This document shows positions 1-7,699 of a DNA stretch of 64,000 nt, in pieces. The notes beneath the pieces were generated by a model. The model was not told the origin of the DNA. It saw nothing but the letters and a program-made list of their open reading frames with translations, and made no database searches. Within the stretch, counting starts at the first letter, position 1. The number at the start of each line of letters is the position of its first letter. A program made the position numbers and the translations under genes. The stretch is from Bradyrhizobium acaciae. Lineage in GTDB: Bacteria; Pseudomonadota; Alphaproteobacteria; Rhizobiales; Xanthobacteraceae. The stretch lies in the NCBI RefSeq assembly GCF_020889785.1, contig NZ_JACMYK010000011.1, positions 1 to 64,000 on the forward strand, in the 5' to 3' direction.

Positions 1-1
1 C

Positions 2-1168
2 GTTGCGGTGATCGGCGGCGGCTTCGGCGGCGCGGCCTGTGCGCGGGCACTGCGGCGGCTCGACGCCAAACTTCAGGTCACGCTGATCGAGCCGAAGAAG
101 ACCTTCACCGCCTGCCCGTTCAGCAACGAGGTGATCGCCGGCCTGCGCGAGCTTACGGCACAGCAATTCAGCTACGACAAGGTTGCCGCCGACGGCATTT
201 CTGTTGTTGCGCAAGGGGCCACCAAGGTCGACGCCCAGGCGCGCAGCATCGCTCTCTCGGACGGCGCAACGCTGTCCTATGACCGGCTTGTGCTCGCTCC
301 CGGCATCGACATGCGTTTCGATGCCCTGCCCGGCTATGACGAGGCAGCCGCCGAGAAGATGCCGCACGCCTGGAAGGCCGGCGCGCAGACCGTGCTGCTG
401 CGCCGGCAGCTCGAGGCGATGGACGATGGCGGCCTGGTCGTGATCGCGGTGCCGGCCGCGCCGCTGCGCTGTCCGCCGGCGCCTTACGAGCGCGCCAGCC
501 TGATCGCGCATTATCTGAAGGCGAACAAGCCGAAGTCGAAAATCCTGGTGCTCGACGCCAAGGATAATTACTCGCAGCAGAAGCTGTTCGAGAAGGCCTG
601 GACGGAGCTCTATCCAGGGATGATCGAGCGGATCGCGCTGTCGCAAGGCGGCCGCGTCACATCGGTCGATCCGGCGACCAATGAGATCGTCACCGACTTC
701 GGCAATTACACCGCCGCGGTTGCCAATGTGATCCCGCCGCAGCGAGCCGGCCGTATCGCCGAGACCGCCGGCGCCGCCGACCACACCGGCTGGTGCCCGA
801 TCGATCCGGTGACCTTTGCCTCAAAGCTCGTGCCCAATATCCATGTGATCGGCGACGCCGCGATCGCGGGCGGCATCCCGAAATCCGCCTCGGCAGCCGC
901 GGCGCAAGGCCGCGCCTGCGCGGCCGCGATCGTCAACACGCTGGCGGGCAAGGCGCCGGAGACCCCGCGGCTCGATGGCGCCTGCTACAATACGGTGGCG
1001 CCGGGCTACGCGTTCTCATTGAAGGGCATCTATCAGCCAAAGGAAGATCAGTATGCCGAGGCCGAGGTGACGACGAGCCCGGTCGACGCACCGCGAGAGG
1101 TACGCCAGCGCGAGGCCGATCAGGCGCTCGACTGGTTCAAGACCATCACGGGAGATGCCTTTGGCTAG
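2..1168 (+). CDS. soxF: Flavocytochrome c sulfide dehydrogenase flavoprotein subunit, 5'-truncated
   Basis: The open frame enters from the left edge, so the true start and probably an export signal lie outside the window. The visible part opens with the FAD-binding Rossmann motif VAVIGGGFGGAACARAL. A second flavin-contact region lies near HVIGDAAIAGGIPKSASAAA, where the product of the reaction is usually shielded. The C-terminal part (CYNTVAPGYAFSLKGIY) matches the extra domain of flavocytochrome c sulfide dehydrogenases rather than plain sulfide:quinone reductases. The protein should oxidise sulfide in the periplasm and pass electrons to a cytochrome c partner. Its 3' end overlaps soxX by 14 bp, so the two are translationally coupled. 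It could equally be named fccB. Family call is secure; the exact substrate is inferred. Confidence 0.85.
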   Translation, partial: VAVIGGGFGGAACARALRRLDAKLQVTLIEPKKTFTACPFSNEVIAGLRELTAQQFSYDKVAADGISVVAQGATKVDAQARSIALSDGATLSYDRLVLAPGIDMRFDALPGYDEAAAEKMPHAWKAGAQTVLLRRQLEAMDDGGLVVIAVPAAPLRCPPAPYERASLIAHYLKANKPKSKILVLDAKDNYSQQKLFEKAWTELYPGMIERIALSQGGRVTSVDPATNEIVTDFGNYTAAVANVIPPQRAGRIAETAGAADHTGWCPIDPVTFASKLVPNIHVIGDAAIAGGIPKSASAAAAQGRACAAAIVNTLAGKAPETPRLDGACYNTVAPGYAFSLKGIYQPKEDQYAEAEVTTSPVDAPREVRQREADQALDWFKTITGDAFG

Positions 1169-1610
1169 GCGCTCCCTCGTCGCATTGCTCGCAGCGGCCG
1201 CGTTCGCAGCCTGCGCGCCCGCAAGCGCCGAGGCGTTGCGCCCCTACATCGTCGTGGGCGATGCGATTCCAGCCTCGCTGACGGGAGCAAGAGGCGACGC
1301 GACCCGCGGCCGCGCGCTGGTCGTCGAGCGTTCCTCCACTTGTATCCTCTGCCACAGCGGCCCGTTTCCCGAGCAGGCGTTCCAGGGCGACCTCGCGCCC
1401 AATCTCGCCGGCAGCGGCAGCCGCTGGACAGAGGGACAATTGCGGCTCCGGCTGGTCGATGCGTCGCATCTCAATGCGGCGACGATCATGCCGTCCTATT
1501 ATCGCGTCGACGGGCTGACGCGGGTCGGCAATTCATGGCGCGGCAAGCCGATTCTGTCGGCGGAACAGATCGAGGATATCGTGGCCTATCTGGTGACGTT
1601 GCGAGAATAG
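1155..1610 (+). CDS. soxX: Sulfur oxidation c-type cytochrome SoxX
   Basis: This 151-residue protein has an N-terminal signal peptide (basic start, Ala/Leu-rich core, likely cleavage after ASA near residue 25). It carries one haem c site, CILCH at residues 63-67, followed by a likely distal Met in TIMPSYYRV. SoxX pairs with SoxA in the periplasm to form SoxAX, which joins thiosulfate to the carrier cysteine of SoxY. The length and the GKPILSAEQIEDIVAYL ending are typical of SoxX. It starts inside the end of the flavoprotein gene and is followed 3 bp later by soxY, so it belongs to the same transcript. Confidence 0.93.
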   Translation: MPLARRSLVALLAAAAFAACAPASAEALRPYIVVGDAIPASLTGARGDATRGRALVVERSSTCILCHSGPFPEQAFQGDLAPNLAGSGSRWTEGQLRLRLVDASHLNAATIMPSYYRVDGLTRVGNSWRGKPILSAEQIEDIVAYLVTLRE

Positions 1611-1613
1611 AGC

Positions 1614-2078
1614 ATGACGAATTCGGACCACACCACACGTCGCAAGTTCCTGAGCCTCACCGGCGGCGCTGCAGCGCTGGTGATCGTGCGTCCGGTGGAC
1701 GCGACACCGGCGATGCTGCAGGCCGCGATCCGCAACGTCGTCGGCGAGGCCAATGTGCGGACCGGCAAGGTCAAGCTCGACATCCCGCCGCTGGTCGAGA
1801 ACGGCAACACGGTGCCGATGACGGTCAGCGTCACCAGCTCAATGACGGCGGACGAGTATGTGAAGAGCATCCACGTCTTCAACGAGAAGAACCCGCAACC
1901 GAACGTCGGCAACTTCTATCTCGGGCCGCGCGCCGGTCGCGCCCAGATATCGGCCCGCATCCGCCTCGCCGACAGCCAGAAGGTCACCGCCATCGCGCGG
2001 CTGTCCGACGACACGTTCTGGTCGGCAACCGCAGACGTCGTGGTGACGCTCGCGGCCTGCACCGAGGAGGCGATCTGA
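1614..2078 (+). CDS. soxY: Thiosulfate carrier subunit SoxY with atypical C terminus
   Basis: SoxY (154 aa) carries the growing sulfur chain on a C-terminal cysteine while complexed with SoxZ in the periplasm. The N terminus has a twin-arginine signal (TTRRKFLSLTGG), expected because the folded SoxYZ dimer is exported together. The body matches SoxY (IPPLVENGNTVPMTVSV, IHVFNEKNPQPNV). The classical tail is a Gly-Gly-Cys-Gly-Gly swinging arm. Here the protein ends LAACTEEAI, so the cysteine is kept but lacks flanking glycines and is followed by five residues, two of them acidic. No frameshift explains this. The start of soxZ overlaps the stop codon by one base. Family call is firm; whether the variant tail still works with standard partners is open. 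Confidence 0.9.
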   Translation: MTNSDHTTRRKFLSLTGGAAALVIVRPVDATPAMLQAAIRNVVGEANVRTGKVKLDIPPLVENGNTVPMTVSVTSSMTADEYVKSIHVFNEKNPQPNVGNFYLGPRAGRAQISARIRLADSQKVTAIARLSDDTFWSATADVVVTLAACTEEAI

Positions 2079-2398
2079 TGCCGTCGGCCCTGATCAACGT
2101 ACCGGCCAAGGCCAAGCGCGGCAGCGTCATCGAGATCAAGACGCTGATGTCGCATATCATGGAGACCGGCTATCGCCACACCGCGTCCGGCGATGTGGTG
2201 CCGCGCGACATCATCACGAGCTTCATTTGTCGCTTCAACGGCACGGAAGTCTTTCGCGCCGATCTGTTTCCCGCGATCGCGGCCAACCCGTTCATCACCT
2301 TCTTCACCACCGTGACCGAGAGCGGCAAGTTCGAGTTCGAGTGGATCGGCGACAAAGGGTTTTCGGAGACCGCACAGGCTTCGATCACGGTCGAATGA
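2078..2398 (+). CDS. soxZ: Thiosulfate oxidation carrier complex protein SoxZ
   Basis: This 106-residue protein is the partner of SoxY in the thiosulfate carrier complex. It contains the conserved SoxZ features IEIKTLMSHIMETGYR near residues 20-35 and the end segment FEFEWIGDKGFSETAQASITVE minus its last residues. It has no export signal of its own; SoxZ normally travels with SoxY through the Tat system. The ATG overlaps the soxY stop in TGATG, and the soxA ATG overlaps the soxZ stop in ATGA, so all three are translationally coupled. Confidence 0.93.
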   Translation: MPSALINVPAKAKRGSVIEIKTLMSHIMETGYRHTASGDVVPRDIITSFICRFNGTEVFRADLFPAIAANPFITFFTTVTESGKFEFEWIGDKGFSETAQASITVE

Positions 2399-3168
2399 AG
2401 ATTGCCCTCTGCATCGCGTTTGTGACGACGATGGCGAGCGCGGCGTTCGCCACCGAGATCCCGCAGTCTGAACGCCGATCCGGCTACAGCTTCATGAGCG
2501 CGGACACCAAGGCAATGCAGGACGAGGACACCGCCAATCCCGGCATGCTGTTCGTGCTCGACGGCGAAACCTTGTGGAAGCGCAAGGCCGGCAGCGCGGA
2601 CAAGGCCTGCGCCGACTGCCACAACGATGCGCGCGTCAGCATGAAGGGGATCGCGGCACATTATCCCGCCTTCGAGAAGGCGCTGGGAAGACCGGTCGAC
2701 CTCGAAGGCCGGATCAACCTCTGCCGCACCAATCATCAGCAAGCCTCGCCGTTTGCCTATGAAAGCCGCGAGCTGCTGGCGCTATCAGCCTATGTCGCAC
2801 AGCAATCGCGCGGCGTGCCGATCGCAGCCGGCGACGATCCGGAGCTCGCGCCATTCGTCGAGCAGGGCCGCGTGCTGTTCATGCAACGGCAGGGCCAGCT
2901 CAATCTCGGCTGCACCAACTGCCACGACGACAATTGGGACAAGAAGCTCGCAGGAAGCGCGATCACGCAGGCGCAACCGACCGGCTATCCGCTATACCGG
3001 CTGGAATGGCAGTCGCTCGGATCGTTGCAGCGGCGGCTGCGCGCCTGCATCACCGGTATCCGCGCGCAGGCCTACGATTACGGTTCGCCCGAGCTGGTCG
3101 AGCTCGAGCTCTACCTGATGTCGCGGGCGCGCGGCATGCCGATCGAGACGCCCGCGGTCAGGCCCTAG
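2395..3168 (+). CDS. soxA: Dihaem cytochrome SoxA
   Basis: SoxA (257 aa) has an N-terminal signal peptide (ITALCIAFVTTMASAAFA-like, cleaved near residue 19). Two haem-binding motifs are present, CADCH at residues 72-76 and CTNCH at 173-177, plus Cys218 in RRLRACITG, which corresponds to the persulfide-type haem ligand and catalytic cysteine of the family. This marks the dihaem form of SoxA. With SoxX it forms the SoxAX enzyme that conjugates thiosulfate to SoxY. The gene ends the visible operon. soxB and soxCD are not in the window and would have to lie upstream or elsewhere. Confidence 0.93.
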   Translation: MKIALCIAFVTTMASAAFATEIPQSERRSGYSFMSADTKAMQDEDTANPGMLFVLDGETLWKRKAGSADKACADCHNDARVSMKGIAAHYPAFEKALGRPVDLEGRINLCRTNHQQASPFAYESRELLALSAYVAQQSRGVPIAAGDDPELAPFVEQGRVLFMQRQGQLNLGCTNCHDDNWDKKLAGSAITQAQPTGYPLYRLEWQSLGSLQRRLRACITGIRAQAYDYGSPELVELELYLMSRARGMPIETPAVRP

Positions 3169-3179
3169 CACATCAGCCC

Positions 3180-3294
3180 GTCGCAAGCGACGCGAAGCAA
3201 TCCATTGCTCCCGGCTGTACCGGAAGATGGATTGCTCCCTCGCTTCGGCGACAAAATTACTCTGCAATTCTGTCGCGAACTCTTCGTAATGACG
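3180..3294. repeat. Intergenic inverted repeat, GCGAAGCAATCCA family, copy 1
   Basis: The gap between the convergent soxA and fpr genes holds an imperfect inverted element: GCGAAGCAATCCA on one side, a GATGGATTGCTCCCTCGC arm on the other, and a trailing CGTAATGACG. A better preserved copy lies at 45768-45850. It may also act as a bidirectional transcription end between soxA and fpr, but no clear stem plus T-run is visible. Confidence 0.7.
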
Positions 3295-3317
3295 GCGCTG
3301 GAGGTCAGCGCGAAGAT

Positions 3318-4091
3318 TCAGCGCTCGGCGAACGCCTTCTCGACGACGAACTGCGCGGGCTCGCCGTGATTGCCCTCGACGAAGCCGCGGCCATTGAGCA
3401 ACGTGCGGGTGCCGGCGACCAGTGCCGGCGAGCCGCAGATCATGACGCGATCATGCGCGGCATCGAGCGCCGGCAGGCCGATATCGGCGAACAGCTTGCC
3501 CGAGGTGATGAGGTCGGTGATGCGGCCGCGGTTGCGGAACGGATCGCGCGTCACGGTCGGATAGTAGATCAGCTGGTCGCGCACCAGCTCGCCGATCAGC
3601 TCGTCCTGCGGCAGCTTCTCGGTGATCATCTCGCCATAGGCGAGCTCCTTGACCCGGCGGCAGCCGTGCAGCAGCACGACCTTCTCGAAGCGGTCGTAGG
3701 TCTCGGGATCCTTGATCACGCTGAGGAACGGCGCGAGGCCGGTGCCGGTGCCGATCAGATACAGGTTGCGCCCATCCTCGAGGTTGTCGATCACCAGCGT
3801 GCCGGTGGCCTTGCGGCTGACGATGATCTCGTCGCCTTCCTTCAGATGCTGGAGGCGCGAGGTCAGCGGGCCGTCCGGAACCTTGATCGAGAAGAACTCG
3901 AGCGTGTCCTCGTAGTTCGCGCTGGCGACGCTGTAGGCGCGCAGCAGCGGCTTCTCGCCGACCTTGAGCCCGATCATGGTGAACTCGCCGTTGCGGAAGC
4001 GGAACGACGGATTGCGCGTGGTCTTGAAGGAGAACAGCGTGTCGGTCCAGTGATGAACGCTGAGGACGCTTTCCTGGTTGAAATTGCTCAT
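3318..4091 (-). CDS. fpr: Ferredoxin/flavodoxin-NADP(+) reductase
   Basis: This 257-residue protein is a short bacterial Fpr-type flavoprotein that moves electrons between NADPH and ferredoxin or flavodoxin in the cytoplasm. FAD is bound through the RAYSVAS motif near residue 52. The pyridine nucleotide domain shows GTGTGLAPF and MICGSPALV, and the C terminus ends VEKAFAER. It is divergent from enamidase, and a long GTATAC-core palindrome lies 62 bp upstream of its start. That placement suggests co-regulation with nicotinate breakdown and a role in feeding electrons to the ring reductase Hnr; this link is inference. A housekeeping oxidative-stress Fpr is the alternative. The ATG is preceded by AGGGAT. 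Confidence 0.93.
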   Translation of the reverse strand: MSNFNQESVLSVHHWTDTLFSFKTTRNPSFRFRNGEFTMIGLKVGEKPLLRAYSVASANYEDTLEFFSIKVPDGPLTSRLQHLKEGDEIIVSRKATGTLVIDNLEDGRNLYLIGTGTGLAPFLSVIKDPETYDRFEKVVLLHGCRRVKELAYGEMITEKLPQDELIGELVRDQLIYYPTVTRDPFRNRGRITDLITSGKLFADIGLPALDAAHDRVMICGSPALVAGTRTLLNGRGFVEGNHGEPAQFVVEKAFAER

Positions 4092-4152
4092 CGCACCAAT
4101 CCCTGATTTGTGCTGCGGCGGGGAAGGACTTGAACCCTGTTGACCGGCCGGA

Positions 4153-4184
4153 TCGTTTGTATACGATCATTCGTATACAAACGA
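4153..4184. promoter_or_regulatory. Palindromic operator between fpr and ena (site 1)
   Basis: A perfect 14-bp inverted repeat is present: left arm TCGTTTGTATACGA, spacer TCAT, right arm TCGTATACAAACGA. It lies 62 bp from the fpr start and 79 bp from the ena start. Each arm contains GTATAC, the core also found in the two sites between hnr and nicA (14050-14069 and 14185-14202). The local MarR-type regulator at 5736-6191 is the obvious candidate binder, though GTATAC-centred palindromes are also typical of GntR-family proteins. Confidence 0.8.
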
Positions 4185-4262
4185 ATAATCCGGCTTGATC
4201 CAAAAGTCAAGCCGGGCTCAAATTCCCGGGCAATTTCGGAAGAAAACAGAAGGAAAACACCC

Positions 4263-5459
4263 ATGGCTCACGACGCGCCCCAGGCCACCGGCCCCAGCAA
4301 GCTGGTGATCCGCAATATCGGGCTATTGCTGTCGGGAGCCTTGGAAAGACCAATTCTGGATGCCGATACCATCGTCGCCGAGAACGGCAAGATCACCGCG
4401 ATCGGCCGCCTCAAGGACGTCGACACCGAAGGCGCCACCACGATCGTCGATGCGATGGGAACGACGGTCGCGCCCGGCCTGATCGACAGCCACGTCCATC
4501 CCGTCGCCGGCGACTGGACGCCGCGGCAGAACCAGATCAACTGGATCGACAGCTATCTGCATGGCGGCGTCACCACCATGATCTCCGCCGGCGAGGTGCA
4601 CATGCCCGGCCGTCCGCGCGACGTGGTCGGCGTCAAGGCGATGGCGATCTTCGCGCAGCGCGCATTCTGGACGCTGCGGCCGGGCGGCGTGAAGGTGCAT
4701 GCCGGCGCGCCCGTGATCGAATGCGAGATGGTGGAGGACGATTTCAAGGAAATGGCCGCCGCCGGCGTCAAGCTGCTCGGCGAAGTCGGGCTCGGCGGCG
4801 TGAAGGACGGGCCGACGGCGCGGAAAATGGTCGGCTGGGCCCGCAAATACGGCATTCAAAGCACGATCCACACCGGCGGACCTTCGATTCCCGGTTCCGG
4901 CCTGATCGACAAGGACGTGGTGCTGGAGGCCGACACCGACGTGGTCGGCCACATCAATGGCGGCCACACCGCGCTGCCGGACGACCAGATCCGCTGCATC
5001 TGCGAGGGCTGCAAGCGCGGGCTTGAGCTGGTGCACAATGGCAACGAGCGCTCGGCGCTGTTCACGCTGCGCACCGCGCGCGAGATGGGTGATCTGCACC
5101 GCGTCATCCTCGGCACCGATGCGCCGGCCGGCTCCGGCGTGCAGCCGCTCGGCATCCTGCGCATGGTCTCGCTGTTGTCCTCGCTCGGCGAGCTGCCGGC
5201 CGAGCTGGCGTTCTGCCTTGCGACCGGCAACACCGCGCGGATGCGCGAGCTCGATTGCGGCCTGATCGAGGTCGGCCGCTCCGCCGATTTCGTGCTGATG
5301 GACAAGGCACAGCATTCACCGGGCAAGAACATCCTGGAGAGCGTTCAGCTCGGCGATCTCCCGGGCATCGGCATGACCATCATCGACGGCATCGTCCGCA
5401 CCCAGCGCAGCCGCAACACCCCGCCCGCGGGCAAAGTGCCGGAGATCGTGGGGAAGTAG
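4263..5459 (+). CDS. ena: Enamidase (1,4,5,6-tetrahydro-6-oxonicotinate amidohydrolase)
   Basis: This 398-residue cytoplasmic amidohydrolase matches the Eubacterium barkeri enamidase pattern as I recall it: N-terminal RNIG...DADTIVAENGKITAIG, then HGGVTTMISAG, GRPRDVVGVKAMAI, RPGGVKVHAGAPVIE, IHTGGPSIPGSG and the ending SRNTPPA. Metal ligands are visible: His77 and His79 (DSHVHP), Glu174 (GEVGLG), His203, His230 and Asp286 (GTDAP). The enzyme would hydrolyse the reduced ring to 2-formylglutarate and ammonia. The start at MAHDAPQ is preceded by GAAGGA at good spacing; an upstream in-frame extension runs through the operator and is rejected. A general amidohydrolase is the alternative, but hnr nearby makes enamidase likely. 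Confidence 0.87.
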   Translation: MAHDAPQATGPSKLVIRNIGLLLSGALERPILDADTIVAENGKITAIGRLKDVDTEGATTIVDAMGTTVAPGLIDSHVHPVAGDWTPRQNQINWIDSYLHGGVTTMISAGEVHMPGRPRDVVGVKAMAIFAQRAFWTLRPGGVKVHAGAPVIECEMVEDDFKEMAAAGVKLLGEVGLGGVKDGPTARKMVGWARKYGIQSTIHTGGPSIPGSGLIDKDVVLEADTDVVGHINGGHTALPDDQIRCICEGCKRGLELVHNGNERSALFTLRTAREMGDLHRVILGTDAPAGSGVQPLGILRMVSLLSSLGELPAELAFCLATGNTARMRELDCGLIEVGRSADFVLMDKAQHSPGKNILESVQLGDLPGIGMTIIDGIVRTQRSRNTPPAGKVPEIVGK

Positions 5460-5524
5460 GCACGGTAGACGATCCGTCACCCCGATCTGAATGTATGGCG
5501 GAGCAGCGTCACCAAACATTCAGT

Positions 5525-5646
5525 GTCGTCCCGGCGAAAGCCGGGACCCATAACCACCGAAGGCGATTGTTGCGCATGGCTGAGGCCACAGCCTTCCCAA
5601 ACAATTAAACCCTGTGGTTATGGGTCCCTGCTTTCGCAGGGACGAC
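5525..5646. repeat. Inverted repeat element, CCCATAACCAC family, copy 1
   Basis: The element has terminal arms GTCGTCCCGGCGAAAGCC...CCCATAACCAC and GTGGTTATGGGTCCCTGC...GACGAC, about 122 bp long with a variable centre. Two further copies are at 32509-32631 and 52994-53114. It lies between the convergent ena and marR genes, so it could fold in RNA from either side. Confidence 0.88.
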
Positions 5647-5674
5647 GTCGGACAGGTTGTCCCGCCTTCAGTCC

Positions 5675-5727
5675 CGTCGACCCTTCGAGACGGTCGCTTC
5701 GCGACCTCCTCAGGGTGACGGTGATGG
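5675..5727. repeat. Repeat of the CCTTCGAGACGG...CTCAGGGTGACG family, partial copy
   Basis: The stretch reads GTCGACCCTTCGAGACGG, then CGCTTCGCGACC, then TCCTCAGGGTGACGGTGATGG. It matches almost base for base part of the element at 53151-53259 and is related to the one at 51465-51607. It sits just beyond the end of marR. Confidence 0.8.
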
Positions 5728-5735
5728 ATTTGGAA

Positions 5736-6191
5736 TCAACGCAGCTTCCCGAGCAGCGCCATCAGCGTGTCGCGCTCCTTGGCGTCGAGCGGCGCCAGCG
5801 TCTCCCTTGAGATCACGAGCGCATTCGGCGCCGCCTTGTCGGCCATCTGCTGGCCGGCGCGCGTCAGGCTCACCAGCAGCCGGCGGCCGTCGTCGGGATC
5901 GGGCGCCGTCTCGGTCAGGCCACGCGCGGTCAGGCGATCGATCACGCCCTTGATGGTCGCAACGTCCATCGACGTCAGCCGTCCAAGCTGGTTCTGCGAA
6001 CAGGCGCCGACCTCCGACAGCTTCGACAGCGCCGCCCACTGCGTCGGCGTCAGATTGATGCCGATCTCGCGGGCGAAGATCGCGGCGTGGCGCTGCGACA
6101 CCTGGCGCAGGATGAAGCCTATCTGGTCATCCAGCACGTAACCCGGCTTGGCCGCCTTGACGCTTCGCTTCTGTGCAGCACTCCTCGCCAT
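5736..6191 (-). CDS. MarR family transcriptional regulator
   Basis: This 151-residue protein is a winged-helix MarR regulator. It shows the core fold in order: YVLDDQIGFILRQVSQRH, LTPTQWAALSKLSE, the recognition region QNQLGRLTSMDVATIKGVIDRL, and the wing DPDDGRRLLVSLT. It is the last gene of the hnr-UPF0280-DUF1185-ABC operon, 15 bp after the second ATPase. It is the only regulator inside the nicotinate island and so the best candidate for the three GTATAC palindromes. MarR proteins usually repress and release DNA on binding an aromatic acid; here nicotinate or 6-hydroxynicotinate would fit. Ligand and target are inferred. Confidence 0.93.
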   Translation of the reverse strand: MARSAAQKRSVKAAKPGYVLDDQIGFILRQVSQRHAAIFAREIGINLTPTQWAALSKLSEVGACSQNQLGRLTSMDVATIKGVIDRLTARGLTETAPDPDDGRRLLVSLTRAGQQMADKAAPNALVISRETLAPLDAKERDTLMALLGKLR

Positions 6192-6206
6192 CGTCCCACC
6201 TCGCCG

Positions 6207-6911
6207 TTACAGCGACAGATGCGCGTCGCGGACATCCGGACGCGCATCGAGTTCCGCCATGGTGCCGCCAAAGCAGATCCGGCCGCGCTCGATGATATAG
6301 GCGCGATCCGAGATCAGCCGGGCGAAATGCAGATTCTGCTCTGACACGACGATGCTGACCCCCTCTTTCTTCATCGCCAGGATCGCATCGACCATCTGCT
6401 CGACGATCTTCGGCGACAGCCCTTCCGAGGGCTCATCGAGCAGCACCAGCGACGGGTTGCCCATCAGCGTCCGCGCGATCGTCAGCATCTGCTGCTCGCC
6501 GCCGCTCATGCGTCCACCGGGCCGGCCGCGCATCTCGCCGAGGTTCGGGAACAGCTTGAACAGTTTGTCGCGATCCCATTGCGGCGCGCCAGCCCGCTTC
6601 GGCTGGCGGCCGACCTCGAGATTTTCCTCGACCGTCAGGTCAGTGAAGATTCGCCGCTCCTCCGGCACATAGCCGAGCCCGCCGCGCACGATCGCATGCG
6701 TCGGCAGCTCGGAGACGTCCCTGCCCTCGAACATCACACGCCCTGAACGATTCTCGACCAGGCCGACGATGGAGCGGAAGGTGGTCGACTTGCCGGCGCC
6801 GTTACGGCCGAGCAGCGCGACGACTTCACCCTCGCCGACCTCTAGCGCGATGTCGAACAGGATATGCGCCGGGCCGTAGAAGCTGTTGAGGTCCTTCACC
6901 GTGAGCTTCAT
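6207..6911 (-). CDS. livF: Branched-chain-type ABC transporter ATPase (LivF-like)
   Basis: This 234-residue ATPase has Walker A GRNGAGKST, the Q-loop region, signature MSGGEQQML and Walker B LVLLDEPSEGLS. The length and order match LivF, the short ATPase of hydrophobic amino acid-type importers. It starts on the ATGA overlap with the other ATPase and precedes marR. Together with the LivG-like ATPase, the fused permease and the binding protein it forms a complete importer. Its position after hnr suggests it brings in nicotinate or a related ring acid rather than branched-chain amino acids; this is inferred from context. Confidence 0.93.
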   Translation of the reverse strand: MKLTVKDLNSFYGPAHILFDIALEVGEGEVVALLGRNGAGKSTTFRSIVGLVENRSGRVMFEGRDVSELPTHAIVRGGLGYVPEERRIFTDLTVEENLEVGRQPKRAGAPQWDRDKLFKLFPNLGEMRGRPGGRMSGGEQQMLTIARTLMGNPSLVLLDEPSEGLSPKIVEQMVDAILAMKKEGVSIVVSEQNLHFARLISDRAYIIERGRICFGGTMAELDARPDVRDAHLSL

Positions 6912-7699
6912 GCCGATGCTCCCTCACGGTGCCGGGCGTCATAGAGCAGGCCTTCGCCGAGATAGATCGCCCGCACCTGGGCATTGCCGCGCACCTCTTC
7001 GGGCGAGCCTTCGGCGATCAACGTTCCGCGATTGAGCACCAGGATGCGATCGGCATGCTCGAACACCACGTCCATGTCGTGCTCCGTAAACAGCACGCCG
7101 ATCGACTGCTCGCGCGCGATCCGCGCCGTCAGCCGCATCAGCTCGACGCGCTCACGCGGCGCCATGCCGGCGGTCGGCTCGTCCATCAAGAGCAGCTTCG
7201 GCTGGTTGGCGAGCGCGATCGCAAGCTCCAGCCGCTTGACGTCGCCATAAGCGAGTTCGCCGCAGGGCCGCTCCGCATAGGCGCCCATCCCGACAAGGTC
7301 GAGCAGCCGTCCCGCCTCGTCGCGCGCCTGGCGCGCGGTCGAGGCCCACAGATTGAACAATTGCGCGCCGTGCGAGACCAGCGCGACCTGCACGTTCTCG
7401 CGCACCGTCATGGTCGGGAATGTCGCGGCGATCTGGAAGGTGCGGCCCACCCCCATGCGCCAGATCACGCGCGGCTTCTTGCCGGTGGTCTCCGCGCCCA
7501 GCACGCGGATACGGCCGCTATCCGGAATGTTCTGGCCGTTGAGCATGTCGAAGCAGGTGCTCTTGCCCGCGCCGTTCGGACCGATCAGCGCCAAAATCTC
7601 GCCGGCGCGCAGTTCGAAGGAGACGCCGCGCACCGCATGCACGCCGCCATAGGATTTGGTCAGCCCCTCGACCGACAGCAATGTGGGGACCATGCTCAT
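6908..7699 (-). CDS. livG: Branched-chain-type ABC transporter ATPase (LivG-like)
   Basis: This 263-residue ATPase has Walker A GPNGAGKST, the LivG-type stretch GVGRTFQIAATFPTMTVREN, and Walker B LLLMDEPTAGM. The usual LSGG signature is replaced by LAYGDVKRLE, a change common in LivG-type proteins. It starts at MSMVPTLLSV, whose ATG overlaps the permease stop (ATGA), and its own stop overlaps the next ATPase start. The larger open frame upstream belongs to another reading frame of the permease gene. Confidence 0.92.
   Translation of the reverse strand: MSMVPTLLSVEGLTKSYGGVHAVRGVSFELRAGEILALIGPNGAGKSTCFDMLNGQNIPDSGRIRVLGAETTGKKPRVIWRMGVGRTFQIAATFPTMTVRENVQVALVSHGAQLFNLWASTARQARDEAGRLLDLVGMGAYAERPCGELAYGDVKRLELAIALANQPKLLLMDEPTAGMAPRERVELMRLTARIAREQSIGVLFTEHDMDVVFEHADRILVLNRGTLIAEGSPEEVRGNAQVRAIYLGEGLLYDARHREGASA

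Noticed and set aside
2934..4106. 390-codon plus-strand frame over soxA end and fpr
   Set aside because: It is antisense to fpr, is rich in Arg/Asp/Glu/Ala without any motif, and arises from the high GC third positions of fpr.
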